Origin: an uncultured Bacilli bacterium
Lineage (GTDB): Bacteria; Bacillota_I; Bacilli_A; RF39; UBA660
Reading direction: 5' to 3'
Assembly: GCA_944350405.1 (NCBI GenBank)
Contig: CALVPC010000007.1
Coordinates: forward strand, 1 to 19,143
Length of the DNA: 19,143 nucleotides
Below are positions 1-8,646 of the stretch, piece after piece; within the stretch, counting starts at the first letter, position 1, and each line of letters starts with the position of its first letter. The notes beneath the pieces are model-generated. The model was not told the origin of the DNA, did no database searches, and worked only from the letters and a program-made list of their open reading frames with translations. The position numbers and the translations under genes were made by a program.

Positions 1-80
1 TGGGGTTTATTATTAAAACTAAAATTGATAATGGAGAGATAACTTCAAAAGTTATGGAGGTAAAAAATGGAAAAAAATGA
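1..80 (+). CDS. xseA: Exodeoxyribonuclease VII large subunit, C-terminal end (partial)
   Basis: The gene enters from the left edge; the first complete codon is at 3 and the stop is TGA at 78-80. The visible 25 residues include NGEITSKV, which resembles the DGxIxAxV strand that ends XseA proteins. The reading frame overlaps the start of xseB by 14 nt, the arrangement usual for xseA-xseB. XseA is the catalytic and DNA-binding subunit of exonuclease VII, which degrades single-stranded DNA. This is the only TGA stop in the window. Reading through it as tryptophan would give an implausible extension, which supports the standard code. The identity rests on context and a short tail, so it is moderately certain. 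Confidence 0.6.
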   Translation, partial: GFIIKTKIDNGEITSKVMEVKNGKK

Positions 81-291
81 AAAAAGTTTTGAAGAAAATT
101 TGGAAAATTTAGAAAAAATTGTAAAGGATTTGGAAAATGGAGATGTACCGCTTAATTTAGCAATCGATAAGTTTAATGAAGGTATGAAACTTGCTAGTTT
201 ATGTAATGACATTTTAGAAAAAGCAAATGAGACTGTTACTAAAGTTTTAAATAGTGATGGTGATTTAGAAAATTTTAAAGTTGAAGAATAA
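67..291 (+). CDS. xseB: Exodeoxyribonuclease VII small subunit
   Basis: This 74-residue protein is the usual length and pattern for XseB (PF02609). It is an acidic two-helix protein with FEENLENLEKIVKDLENGDVPL near the N-terminus and a FNEGMKLASLCNDILEKA segment at about residues 36-53. It binds XseA to form exonuclease VII, which cuts single-stranded DNA from both ends during repair and recombination. The start is ATG at 67, preceded by GGAGG at 56-60. It overlaps the end of xseA, so the two are probably translationally coupled. A weak hairpin with a T run follows. Nothing about it is unusual. Confidence 0.93.
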   Translation: MEKNEKSFEENLENLEKIVKDLENGDVPLNLAIDKFNEGMKLASLCNDILEKANETVTKVLNSDGDLENFKVEE

Positions 292-299
292 GCTTATAT

Positions 300-321
300 A
301 AAGTATATGTATTACTTTTTT
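300..321 (+). terminator. Weak intrinsic terminator after xseB
   Basis: AAAGTA (300-305) pairs with TACTTT (313-318) around a 7-nt loop and is followed by further T residues. The 6-bp AT-rich stem is weak. It lies directly after xseB and before a new promoter, which is what makes a terminator plausible. Confidence 0.4.
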
Positions 322-324
322 GTT

Positions 325-352
325 TTGTATTTCAATTAAAATATGATATACT
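325..352 (+). promoter_or_regulatory. Candidate sigma-A promoter of the teichoic-acid-like operon
   Basis: TTGTAT (325-330), a 16-nt spacer and TATACT (347-352) with an upstream TG (344-345) form an extended -10 promoter. It sits between the xseB terminator and the first glycerophosphotransferase gene, whose start is 33 nt downstream. AT-rich DNA produces chance matches, so this remains a candidate. Confidence 0.45.
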
Positions 353-384
353 CTATATATGATATATAAAAGGAGGTATGTATT

Positions 385-1536
385 TTGATAGTCTTACTGG
401 AAATTTGCAAATTTGTTTTAAATATTATATATTGTTTTTTTAAATTATTTAGAACAAATAATGATAAAATTTTATTTATTAGTAGACAATCAAATGAAAT
501 TACTTTAGATTTTGATTTATTATATCAAGCGTTGAAAAAAAAGAAAAAAAATTATAAAATTGTTATTATATGTAAGAAATTTGATAATATCCAAAAAAAA
601 TTTATTGTGTATATTTATTGGACTTTAAAAATGATGTATCACCTTGCTACTTCTAAAGTATGTGTTATAGACTCATATTGTTTACCGGTTTCTGTTTTAA
701 AGCATAAAAAAAGCTTAAAAATTTTACAAATATGGCATTCTCTCGGAGCAATTAAACAATTTGGGTATCAAACGTTAGGGAAAAAATCTGGTAGAAATCA
801 TAAATTAGCTTTGGGATTAAATATGCATAAAAATTATGATTTAATAGTATCTGGATCTAATGAGATGACTAAGTATTTTGAAAAAGCTTTTAATTATGAA
901 AGTGATAAGTTTATTAATGTTGGTCTTCCTAGAATAGATTATTTATTACATCAAAATATAAAAATTAAGAATAAAATTATCAAAGCATATCCAGAATTAA
1001 ACAAAAAAAAGGTAATTTTATATGTTCCAACATTTCGTAAAAATAAGGATTGCACTATCTATGTTAATGAATTAATTAACGTTATCAATTATAAAAAATA
1101 TAATTTGATTATAAAATCTCATCCTAATCAGGATTTAATTTTGGATGAAAATATAATTTATACATGTAAAGAATTTTCTGCTATTGATTTGTTGACAATT
1201 TCAGATTATGTAATTACAGATTATTCTGGTATCGCTATTGAAGCAGCTGTTTTGGATAAAAAAACGTATTATTATTTATATGACTATGATGAATATAAGA
1301 AGAATAATGGTTTAAATATTGATATATATAATGAAATGCCACAATGTGCTTTTAAACATGCTTCTGATTTATTTAATAAGATTGATAATGGCGTTTATAA
1401 CTATGAAGCTTTACAAAAGTATAAAAGCAAGTATATTACTAATCTAAAAGGAAATTCTACAGAATTAATTGTTGAAGTAATAAATAATTGGTGTGAGGTG
1501 AAGATGACAGATGTACTTGAAAATAAAAATAATTAA
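385..1536 (+). CDS. CDP-glycerol glycerophosphotransferase family protein (TagB/TagF-like)
   Basis: This 383-residue member of the Glyphos_transf family (PF04464) would transfer glycerol phosphate from CDP-glycerol to a teichoic-acid-like polymer or its primer at the inner membrane face. Family motifs run in order: QIWHSLGAIK with His118, NVGLPRIDYL, YVPTFR, IKSHPN with His246, and ITDYSGIAIEAA at about 277-288. The common WHG is WHS here, and the sequence is closer to single-domain TagB-like enzymes than to the two copies that follow. The start is TTG at 385, with AGGAGG at 371-376 giving an 8-nt spacer; an out-of-frame ATG at 378 is too close to the Shine-Dalgarno. A hydrophobic N-terminus may bind membrane. 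It overlaps the next gene by 26 nt. Whether it is the primase or a polymerase cannot be told from sequence. Confidence 0.88.
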   Translation: MIVLLEICKFVLNIIYCFFKLFRTNNDKILFISRQSNEITLDFDLLYQALKKKKKNYKIVIICKKFDNIQKKFIVYIYWTLKMMYHLATSKVCVIDSYCLPVSVLKHKKSLKILQIWHSLGAIKQFGYQTLGKKSGRNHKLALGLNMHKNYDLIVSGSNEMTKYFEKAFNYESDKFINVGLPRIDYLLHQNIKIKNKIIKAYPELNKKKVILYVPTFRKNKDCTIYVNELINVINYKKYNLIIKSHPNQDLILDENIIYTCKEFSAIDLLTISDYVITDYSGIAIEAAVLDKKTYYYLYDYDEYKKNNGLNIDIYNEMPQCAFKHASDLFNKIDNGVYNYEALQKYKSKYITNLKGNSTELIVEVINNWCEVKMTDVLENKNN

Positions 1537-2764
1537 TATAGCTAAAAAGTATCCCTTTTTTAGAAAAATATGTAGATTTTTATTATTCACTTTTAAAAGA
1601 GCCCAATATATTATGTATTATTTAAGATACAAAGTAAATGATAATCTTATATTTTTTGAAGCTTATGATGGAAATAGTTATAGTTGTAGTCCTAAAGCTA
1701 TATATGAATATATGACTGCTAGTAAAAAATATAATAATTATACATTTGTTTGGGCTTTTAAAGAGCCTGATATGTATAAATCTAAATTAACCGAGAATAC
1801 AATTATAGTAAAAAGTAACTCTAAAGAATATTATAAATATTTATCTATGTCAAAATATTGGATTATTAATTTCTTGTTGAATATTTCTGTTATTAAGAAA
1901 AAAAAGCAGGTTTATGTACAATGTTGGCATGGAACACCGCTTAAAAAATTAAGATATGATATAGAAGTTAATGGTGCAGCATTAAATGATTTAAAAGAAA
2001 TAAGAAAAAGAAATGATTTGGATGTTAAGAGGATTGATTATTTTTTGTCTCCTTCTAAGTATAGTTCTGACAAGTTTATTTCAGCTTTTAATCTTAAGGC
2101 TTTAAATAAAGAAAACATTATACTAGAAAAAGGATATCCTAGGAATGATTATTTATACAATTTTGATAAGCAAGATATAAATAAAATAAAATCTTCTATT
2201 GGAATTGATAAAGAAAAAAAAGTGATTTTATATGCTCCAACTTTTAGAGATAACCAGCATACATCTGGAATTGGTTATACATATAATTTAGGAATCAATT
2301 TTGATGAGTTAGCTGTACTTGCTGATAATTACATAATTCTATTTAGAACACATTATTTTATTACTAATTTGTTTGATTTTAATAAGTATAAAGGATTTGT
2401 TTATGATGTTTCTAATTATGATGACATAAATGAATTATATTTAATAAGTGATATTTTAATTACAGATTATTCGAGTGTATTTTTTGATTTTGCTAATTTA
2501 AAAAAACCAATAATATTTTATATGTATGATTTAGATGAATATAAAAATCATTTAAGAGATTTTTATATTGATATTAAATTATTGCCAGGAAAGATTGTAC
2601 GAAACGAACAAGAACTATTAAAGGAAATAAAAAATGTGGAAATTAGTTTTTATGATAAAAAATATGAAAATTTTAATAAAAAATTTAATTATTTAGAAGA
2701 TGGAAAGGCATCGGAAAGAGTAGTGAAGGTAATATTTGATGAAAAAGATAAAGAAAATGTTTAA
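1511..2764 (+). CDS. CDP-glycerol:poly(glycerophosphate) glycerophosphotransferase (TagF-like)
   Basis: This is a 417-residue Glyphos_transf-family protein with textbook motifs: QCWHGTPLKKL with His140, EKGYPRNDYL, ILYAPTFRDN, FRTHYF with His281, and ITDYSSVFFDFA with Asp319, followed by YDLDEY. These two histidines and the SSVFFDFA loop correspond to the catalytic and CDP-glycerol-binding regions of TagF-type polymerases. The start at ATG 1511 lies inside the end of the preceding gene, with GAGGTG at 1495-1500. The 26-nt overlap upstream and a similar overlap downstream imply coupled translation. Residues 1-40 are basic and hydrophobic, as in enzymes that attach peripherally to the membrane. 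TagF, TagB and ribitol-phosphate-using relatives share this fold, so the substrate is inferred from tagD further along the operon. Confidence 0.88.
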   Translation: MYLKIKIINIAKKYPFFRKICRFLLFTFKRAQYIMYYLRYKVNDNLIFFEAYDGNSYSCSPKAIYEYMTASKKYNNYTFVWAFKEPDMYKSKLTENTIIVKSNSKEYYKYLSMSKYWIINFLLNISVIKKKKQVYVQCWHGTPLKKLRYDIEVNGAALNDLKEIRKRNDLDVKRIDYFLSPSKYSSDKFISAFNLKALNKENIILEKGYPRNDYLYNFDKQDINKIKSSIGIDKEKKVILYAPTFRDNQHTSGIGYTYNLGINFDELAVLADNYIILFRTHYFITNLFDFNKYKGFVYDVSNYDDINELYLISDILITDYSSVFFDFANLKKPIIFYMYDLDEYKNHLRDFYIDIKLLPGKIVRNEQELLKEIKNVEISFYDKKYENFNKKFNYLEDGKASERVVKVIFDEKDKENV

Positions 2765-5156
2765 AAAGTTATTTAGATTACGTAAAAGAATTTTGAATAT
2801 TTGGAAAAATATTGTTTATACTAATTATTATTATAATTATGATATTAAAAAAAATACTGTTTTAATTGAGTCAAAAAATGGTAGTGATTTAGCTAGTAAT
2901 ATGTTTTATATATTACAAGAAACTGTACTAAATTATCCAGATCATTGTGTTTTTATATCTGTATTAAAACGAAATGAAAAATTAATAAGTGAAAAGCTTA
3001 AATTTTATGGACTATATGAAAAAGTAATTTTGGTTAAGAAAAATTCTTTTAAATATTATAAAGTATTAGCGCTTGCAGAATTCATTTTTATTGATAATTC
3101 TGTTTCTAGTATTTATATTAAGAAAAAAGGGCAAAAAATAATAAACACATGGCACGGCACGCCACTTAAAAAAATGGGAAAAGATGTGGATAAAAGGGCT
3201 TATGGTATTGGAAATGTTCAAAAAAACCATTTGATTGCGGATTATTTGATATATCCTAATGAATATATGAAAGAAATAATGACTAGCGCATATTTTATTA
3301 ACCAATTTTTTAATGGTGAATATATTTGTGAAGGTTATCCTCGTAATGATGTGTTTTTTAATCGACAAAAAGAAAAGAAGATCCGTCAAGACTTGAAATT
3401 AATGGATAAAGAAGTGTTTGTATATATGCCTACATGGAGAGGATTAGTAACTAAAAAGGAAAATGATAAGCAAATTGCAGAAATTGATGATTACTTAAAG
3501 GCAATAGATTTACAATTAAGAGATGATCAAATATTGTATGTAAAATTACATGTTTTTGTTACAAAACATTTAGATATATCTAATTATAAACATATAAGAG
3601 CTTTTCCTTCTGAATATGAAACTTATGATTTTCTTAATATTGCAGATTGTTTAATTACAGATTATTCCAGTGTGTTTTTTGATTTTGCTAATAGCAGAAA
3701 GAAAATAATATTATTTGTATATGATAAAGAAAATTATTTAAAAGATCGAGGTTTATATTTATCATTAGATGACCTGCCATTTCCACAAGTTACATCTGTT
3801 AAAGAACTGATTAAAGAATTGAATTTACCAAAAAATTATGATGATGCTAGTTTTATTAAAAAATATTGTACATATGATAAAAAGAACTCTACTAAATTGA
3901 TATGTAATTATATTTATAATGGAAAGGGACATCTTAATATTAAGAAAGAGACTAGGAAAGATACTAAAGAGAATGTTTTAATATATATTCCTGCATTAGC
4001 TAGAAATGGAATTACTTCTTCGTTATTTAATTTATTAAATTCTGTTGATCTTAAGAAGAGAAATTATATTTTAACATTTACTGAAAAAAAAGCAGTTCAT
4101 TATTTGGATAATTTAAATATATTATGCTCTAGATTTTGTTATATTCCTATAAATGATAAACTAAATTATACTTTTACTGATTTAATAGCATATATATTAT
4201 TTTATAAATTTAATATATCTAATAGTTTTACAAAAAAGCATTTAGAACTATTATATAAAACTATGTTAAAAAAATGTTATAGTGATATTAATTTTGATTA
4301 TGTTATACATTTTAGTGGTTATGAGAGAAGAATAATTGGTATGTTCCAACGATTCAGTTGTAAAAGAATAATTTTTTCTCATAGTATTATGGAAGGAGAA
4401 TTGAAACATAAAACTAATCAACATTATTTAACGCTTAAGGAAGCATATCAGAATTATGATGTAGTAGTCGGCGTTTCTAATGATGTTAAAAAAGATATAA
4501 TTAATATATCTGGTCGGAAGGATAATGTTATGGTTGTTCAAAATTGTTTTGATTATAAAAACGTAATTAAAAAGGCAAATCAGGATATAGTATTTGATGA
4601 AGGGACTGTATCAAATATTGATTTAGATCAATTAAAAAAAATATTGGGGGAAAATATTGATAAATTTATTAATATTGGTAGATTTTCTGTAGAAAAAGGA
4701 CATTTTAGATTAATTGATGCTTTTATAAAATATAATCAACAATTTCCTGATTCTTATTTAATAATAATAGGTGGTTATGGTAAACTATATAAAAAGACAT
4801 TGAAATATGCTGAAAAGCAAGACATTAAGGATAAAATAATAATAATTAAAAATATTTCAAATCCTATACCTATACTAAAACAATGTAGTTTATTTGTGTT
4901 TTCATCTTTTTATGAAGGACAAGGATTAGTTTTATATGAAGCAGCTAGTTGTGGTGTTCCTTGTATTTCTACTAGAGTTACTGGTGCTAATGAAATATTG
5001 AAGAACTGTAAAAATAATTTAGTCGACAATACCACTGAAGGAATATATGAGGGAATGATAAAATATAAGAAAGGAAAAATAAAGCAATTAAAAATAGATT
5101 TTGAAAAATATAACAAAGAAGCTGTTAAACAATTTGAATCTATTTTTATCAAGTAA
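2739..5156 (+). CDS. Two-domain enzyme: CDP-glycerol glycerophosphotransferase fused to GT4 glycosyltransferase
   Basis: This 805-residue protein has two transferase domains. Residues about 1-390 are a third Glyphos_transf domain: NTWHGTPLKKMG with His139, CEGYPRNDVF, YMPTWRG, KLHVFV with His271, and ITDYSSVFFDFAN with Asp308. Residues about 410-800 are a GT-B, GT4-type glycosyltransferase: a VLIYIPALARNGI N-terminal strand, NIGRFSVEKGH near 645, and an E-x7-E motif at Glu726/Glu734 in SSFYEGQGLVLYEAA. It probably adds glycerol phosphate and a sugar to the same polymer, giving an alternating or decorated chain. I prefer ATG 2739 to the in-frame TTG at 2736, because GAAGGT lies about 9 nt upstream of the ATG. 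It overlaps the preceding gene by 26 nt. The sugar donor is unknown. Confidence 0.87.
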   Translation: MKKIKKMFKKLFRLRKRILNIWKNIVYTNYYYNYDIKKNTVLIESKNGSDLASNMFYILQETVLNYPDHCVFISVLKRNEKLISEKLKFYGLYEKVILVKKNSFKYYKVLALAEFIFIDNSVSSIYIKKKGQKIINTWHGTPLKKMGKDVDKRAYGIGNVQKNHLIADYLIYPNEYMKEIMTSAYFINQFFNGEYICEGYPRNDVFFNRQKEKKIRQDLKLMDKEVFVYMPTWRGLVTKKENDKQIAEIDDYLKAIDLQLRDDQILYVKLHVFVTKHLDISNYKHIRAFPSEYETYDFLNIADCLITDYSSVFFDFANSRKKIILFVYDKENYLKDRGLYLSLDDLPFPQVTSVKELIKELNLPKNYDDASFIKKYCTYDKKNSTKLICNYIYNGKGHLNIKKETRKDTKENVLIYIPALARNGITSSLFNLLNSVDLKKRNYILTFTEKKAVHYLDNLNILCSRFCYIPINDKLNYTFTDLIAYILFYKFNISNSFTKKHLELLYKTMLKKCYSDINFDYVIHFSGYERRIIGMFQRFSCKRIIFSHSIMEGELKHKTNQHYLTLKEAYQNYDVVVGVSNDVKKDIINISGRKDNVMVVQNCFDYKNVIKKANQDIVFDEGTVSNIDLDQLKKILGENIDKFINIGRFSVEKGHFRLIDAFIKYNQQFPDSYLIIIGGYGKLYKKTLKYAEKQDIKDKIIIIKNISNPIPILKQCSLFVFSSFYEGQGLVLYEAASCGVPCISTRVTGANEILKNCKNNLVDNTTEGIYEGMIKYKKGKIKQLKIDFEKYNKEAVKQFESIFIK

Positions 5157-5169
5157 ATGGTGATAATAA

Positions 5170-7380
5170 ATGAAAAAGAAAATTGGAATAATAACATTTC
5201 ATAGTGCTCATAATTATGGTGCTGTTTTACAGGTTTATGCTTTAAAAGAGTTTTTAAAAAATAGAGGAAATGAAGTCTGCGTTGTGAACTATCGACCTAA
5301 AGAAATAGATAGAGTTTATAAATTTGTGAAACCTACAAAGCGAACTATAAAAGGTAGAATTAAGTATTGTATAAAATATGGTAAGGTTATGTTATTTAAT
5401 AGAAAAGTGTATAATAAATATTATAAATTTGAAAAGTTTTTAAAAAAAGAACTTGAAATACAAAATGAATACAAAACATTAAAACAATTACAAAAAAGCA
5501 ATGAGAAATTTGACATTTTAATAGCTGGAAGTGATCAAATTTGGAATAATCAATTGACTAAAGGTTTTAAACCAGCTTATTTTCTTGAATTTGGAGATAA
5601 AAATATTGTAAGAGCTTCTTATGCTGCTAGTACGGGGTCGTTTGAAATAAATCAATATAATAAGGAATTATTTCGTAGATATTTGAAAAATTTTGATTAT
5701 CTTTCTGTAAGAGAAGAATCAGCAAAAAATAAAATTAGAGCATTAACTGCTAATGATATAGAAGTAGTTTTGGATCCAACTCTTTTAGTAGATAAAGAAA
5801 TTTTTGATAAAATTAAAACTAAAAGAAAATACAGAAAGCATTATATTTTTGTACATTTTATTGGCAAAAATGAGGAGTTAATCAAACTTGCTGAAAATGT
5901 TTCACTTAAATTGGGCTTACCAATTGTTCATAACAGATCAACAAAAATATTTAAAAATGAATTAGATCATTTTTTTGGAGGACCTAATGAATTTATTAGT
6001 ATAATATCTAATGCAGATTTTGTTTTAACGAATTCATTTCATGCTACTGTTTTTTCAATTATGTATAATAAAAAGTTTTTTGTGGTACCAAATTATGGTA
6101 CTGATAGAATTACGGAGCTTCTTTCAAAGTTAAATTTAAATGATCAAATTGTGTTGGATACTTCAGAAATGCCAGACTTAAATTTTTCTATTGATTATGA
6201 ACAAGTTAATTCAAAATTAGAAACATTAAGGAAAAATTCTGTAAATTTTTTGGACAAAGTTTTAGATGGAAAAAAGAATAGTATTGTCGATAATTATTTT
6301 AAAACAAAAGATAAATTTAGTTGTTATGGCTGTGAAGCTTGTAAAAGCATATGTCCTGTAGGTGCTATAACAATGAAGCAGGATAACGAAGGTTTTATAT
6401 ATCCTGTGATAGATCGTAAAAAGTGTATTAATTGTAAATTGTGTGAGAAAACATGTATTTATAAAAAAAATGCATTGTTCCAGGGGCAGTTAATAGAGAA
6501 ACCTGTGTATGCTGCAATTAATAACAATGAAACTATAAGAGAAAATAGTACTTCTGGTGGTGTATTTACTGAATTATGTAAATATATTATCAAAAATAAT
6601 GGCTATGTTATTGGGGTGAAACTTAATAAAAAAAATGAAGCTATATATGATGTCGCTACTACTTTAGAAGCCTGTTTTGAATTTCAAGGCGCTAAATATG
6701 TACGAGCTGATAATAATAATATATATATTAAAATTAAAGAGTTGCTTGTTTCTAAAAAGCCTGTTTTAGTTAGTGGTACTCCATGTTTTATTGCAGGTCT
6801 TAAATCTTATTTAATGCATGAATATAAAAACTTATATTTAGTTGAAATTATTTGTCATTCTAATTCTTCACCCAAAATATATCACAAGTATTTAAGATAT
6901 TTAGAAAAAGAAAATAATTCAAAAATAAAAACAATAAAATTTAGATCAAAAGAAAATGGTGGTTGGCATAATTCAAATATAAAAATAATTTTTGAAAACA
7001 ATCACGTAATGGAGGAGTCTGTATATAAAAATATTTATGTTAATAATTTCTTGAAAGGAAAGATTAGTAGACCATCTTGCTATAATTGTGAATTCGCATA
7101 TTTGAATAGAGTAGGTGATATTACCATTGGCGATTATTGGGGAATTGATAAAGAAATGAAAGAAATGGACGACAATAAAGGAACTTCTTTAGTAATAGTA
7201 AATACTGATAAAGGCAATCAACTTTTTGATCATATTAAAGAAAATTTAAAAATTAAAAAATCAGATATTAGTAAATGTTTAAAAAATAATCATGATTATC
7301 CGATAGCTCTTAGTGAGAAAAGGTATATGATTATGGAAAAAATCAACGATGATATAATATCTGCACTTAAAAAAAATTAA
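5170..7380 (+). CDS. Polysaccharide pyruvyl transferase fused to 4Fe-4S/FrhB-like (coenzyme F420 hydrogenase beta) domain
   Basis: This 736-residue fusion has three parts. Residues about 1-340 match polysaccharide pyruvyl transferases (PF04230): ITFHSAHNYGAVLQVYALK, AGSDQIWN, YAAST, SVREES, VLDPTLL and NSFHAT with His291. Residues about 383-432 hold two ferredoxin-type Cys-x2-Cys-x2-Cys-x3-Cys clusters, at 385/388/391/395 and 419/422/425/429. Residues about 440-720 match the FrhB family (PF04422/PF04432): STSGGVF, SGTPCFIAGLK, VEIICHSNSSP, SCYNCEF and ITIGDYWG. The first part would add a ketal pyruvate to a surface sugar using phosphoenolpyruvate. The second is a flavin/iron-sulfur oxidoreductase of unknown substrate. 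It starts with GGTGAT 5 nt before ATG, 13 nt after the previous gene. Coenzyme F420 use in this type of organism is unlikely, so the FrhB label describes fold only. Confidence 0.85.
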   Translation: MKKKIGIITFHSAHNYGAVLQVYALKEFLKNRGNEVCVVNYRPKEIDRVYKFVKPTKRTIKGRIKYCIKYGKVMLFNRKVYNKYYKFEKFLKKELEIQNEYKTLKQLQKSNEKFDILIAGSDQIWNNQLTKGFKPAYFLEFGDKNIVRASYAASTGSFEINQYNKELFRRYLKNFDYLSVREESAKNKIRALTANDIEVVLDPTLLVDKEIFDKIKTKRKYRKHYIFVHFIGKNEELIKLAENVSLKLGLPIVHNRSTKIFKNELDHFFGGPNEFISIISNADFVLTNSFHATVFSIMYNKKFFVVPNYGTDRITELLSKLNLNDQIVLDTSEMPDLNFSIDYEQVNSKLETLRKNSVNFLDKVLDGKKNSIVDNYFKTKDKFSCYGCEACKSICPVGAITMKQDNEGFIYPVIDRKKCINCKLCEKTCIYKKNALFQGQLIEKPVYAAINNNETIRENSTSGGVFTELCKYIIKNNGYVIGVKLNKKNEAIYDVATTLEACFEFQGAKYVRADNNNIYIKIKELLVSKKPVLVSGTPCFIAGLKSYLMHEYKNLYLVEIICHSNSSPKIYHKYLRYLEKENNSKIKTIKFRSKENGGWHNSNIKIIFENNHVMEESVYKNIYVNNFLKGKISRPSCYNCEFAYLNRVGDITIGDYWGIDKEMKEMDDNKGTSLVIVNTDKGNQLFDHIKENLKIKKSDISKCLKNNHDYPIALSEKRYMIMEKINDDIISALKKN

Positions 7381-7400
7381 AATTAAGAGGAGAAAATATT

Positions 7401-7811
7401 ATGAAAAGAGTATTGACATATGGAACTTTTGATATATTACATTATGGACATATTAGATTATTAAAAAGGGCGAAAGCCTTGGGAGACTATTTAATTGTAG
7501 CTTTGTCTACTGAAGAATTTAATGAATTAAAAGGCAAAAAATCATATTATAATTATGAAACTAGAAAAATGATGTTAGAAGCCATAAGATATGTTGATTT
7601 AGTTATACCAGAAGAAAATTGGGAACAAAAAATTAATGATGTAAATAAATATGAAGTTGATATTGTAGTGATGGGTAGTGATTGGGCTAATAGTGATAGA
7701 TTTGAATATTTAAACGAATATTGTGATGTAGTATATTTAGAAAGAACTGAAGGAATTTCTACTACTCAAATAAAATCTGAGTTGAACATTAATACAAGTG
7801 TTGAGAAATAA
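7401..7811 (+). CDS. tagD: Glycerol-3-phosphate cytidylyltransferase
   Basis: This 136-residue protein, close to the usual size of TagD, makes CDP-glycerol from CTP and sn-glycerol-3-phosphate. It supplies the donor for the three glycerophosphotransferases upstream. The N-terminal nucleotidyltransferase motif GTFDILHYGH holds the HxGH histidines His14 and His17. The C-terminal ISTTQIK motif is at 119-125, and MGSDWANSDRFEYL is the substrate-binding segment. AGAGGAGA lies about 8 nt upstream of the ATG. It is 20 nt downstream of the pyruvyl transferase fusion and 46 nt upstream of the exporter permease. The very similar ethanolamine-phosphate and glycero-manno-heptose enzymes are less likely given the TagF neighbours. 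Confidence 0.93.
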   Translation: MKRVLTYGTFDILHYGHIRLLKRAKALGDYLIVALSTEEFNELKGKKSYYNYETRKMMLEAIRYVDLVIPEENWEQKINDVNKYEVDIVVMGSDWANSDRFEYLNEYCDVVYLERTEGISTTQIKSELNINTSVEK

Positions 7812-7857
7812 TAGAATTTTTTAAAATATATTAAAATATTAAAAGGCTGATGATAAA

Positions 7858-8646
7858 ATGATTAAACAATTTATTGAGGATATAAAAAAATATTCTAAAT
7901 ATATAAAATATTCAACAAAAGCTGGATTGAAAGCAGAGATTGCTGGCTCTTATTTAAACTGGTTGTGGTTGTTTGTAGAACCTATATGTTTTATGTTTAT
8001 CTATATATTTGTTGCAGTAGTAGTTTTTAAATCAAATATAGAGTATTTTCCTATATTTGTGTTTATAGGTTTGACAGTGTGGAATTTATTTAGTAAAACA
8101 CTTGTTTCAAGTGTTAAATTAGTGATTGCAAATAGGGATACTGTTACAAAAATATATGTTCCTAAATTTGTTTTGTTACTTACTCGAATGTGTATTAATT
8201 CAGTTAAATTTTTTATTTCATTTTCTTTAGTAATTATTTGCATGATTATTTATCAAGTACCAATTTCATTAAATGTATTATATTTTTTTCCTATATTTAT
8301 AATTTTATTTATTATAACGTTTGGGATTTCATCATTATTTATGCATTTTGGGGTCTTTATAAAAGATTTATCTAATATAACAACTATAGCTCTGAGACTA
8401 TTGTTTTATGCATCTGGAGTATTTTTTGCTATTGATACAAGAGTGCCTGCTCCATATAATGAATTATTGATAAAATTGAATCCAATTGCTTCAATAATTT
8501 ATGAATTTAGAAATGTTTTGCTTTATCAATCGTCAATAAATTTTTCATTAATGGGAATTTGGCTTATTATTGGTTTATTTTTGTCGTATGTTGGAATAAA
8601 AACAATTTATAAATATGAAAATACTTATGTGAAGGTGATGAAATAA
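7858..8646 (+). CDS. tagG: Teichoic-acid/polysaccharide ABC exporter, permease subunit
   Basis: This 262-residue ABC-2-type membrane protein (PF01061) has about six hydrophobic segments, at roughly 30-55, 58-75, 110-135, 140-160, 170-190 and 228-250. LNWLWLFVEPICFMFIY near residue 33 and LNPIASIIYEFRNVL near 205 are typical of TagG/Wzm exporters of undecaprenyl-linked polymers. It pairs with the ATPase directly downstream: its TAA stop shares its last A with the ATG of that gene. Together they would flip the lipid-linked glycerol-phosphate polymer across the membrane. The likely Shine-Dalgarno AAGGCTGATGAT is imperfect. The specific name follows from the TagF and TagD neighbours; by sequence alone it could export another polysaccharide. 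Confidence 0.88.
   Translation: MIKQFIEDIKKYSKYIKYSTKAGLKAEIAGSYLNWLWLFVEPICFMFIYIFVAVVVFKSNIEYFPIFVFIGLTVWNLFSKTLVSSVKLVIANRDTVTKIYVPKFVLLLTRMCINSVKFFISFSLVIICMIIYQVPISLNVLYFFPIFIILFIITFGISSLFMHFGVFIKDLSNITTIALRLLFYASGVFFAIDTRVPAPYNELLIKLNPIASIIYEFRNVLLYQSSINFSLMGIWLIIGLFLSYVGIKTIYKYENTYVKVMK

Noticed and set aside
378..443. Out-of-frame ATG reading frame of 21 codons just before the first glycerophosphotransferase
   Set aside because: The ATG is 1 nt from the Shine-Dalgarno, the product has no recognisable features, and the TTG frame at 385 has correct spacing and a family match.
3066..3389. Minus-strand open frame inside the third glycerophosphotransferase gene
   Set aside because: It is a shadow of a gene with conserved family motifs, as expected in AT-rich coding DNA; no ribosome site or family match.
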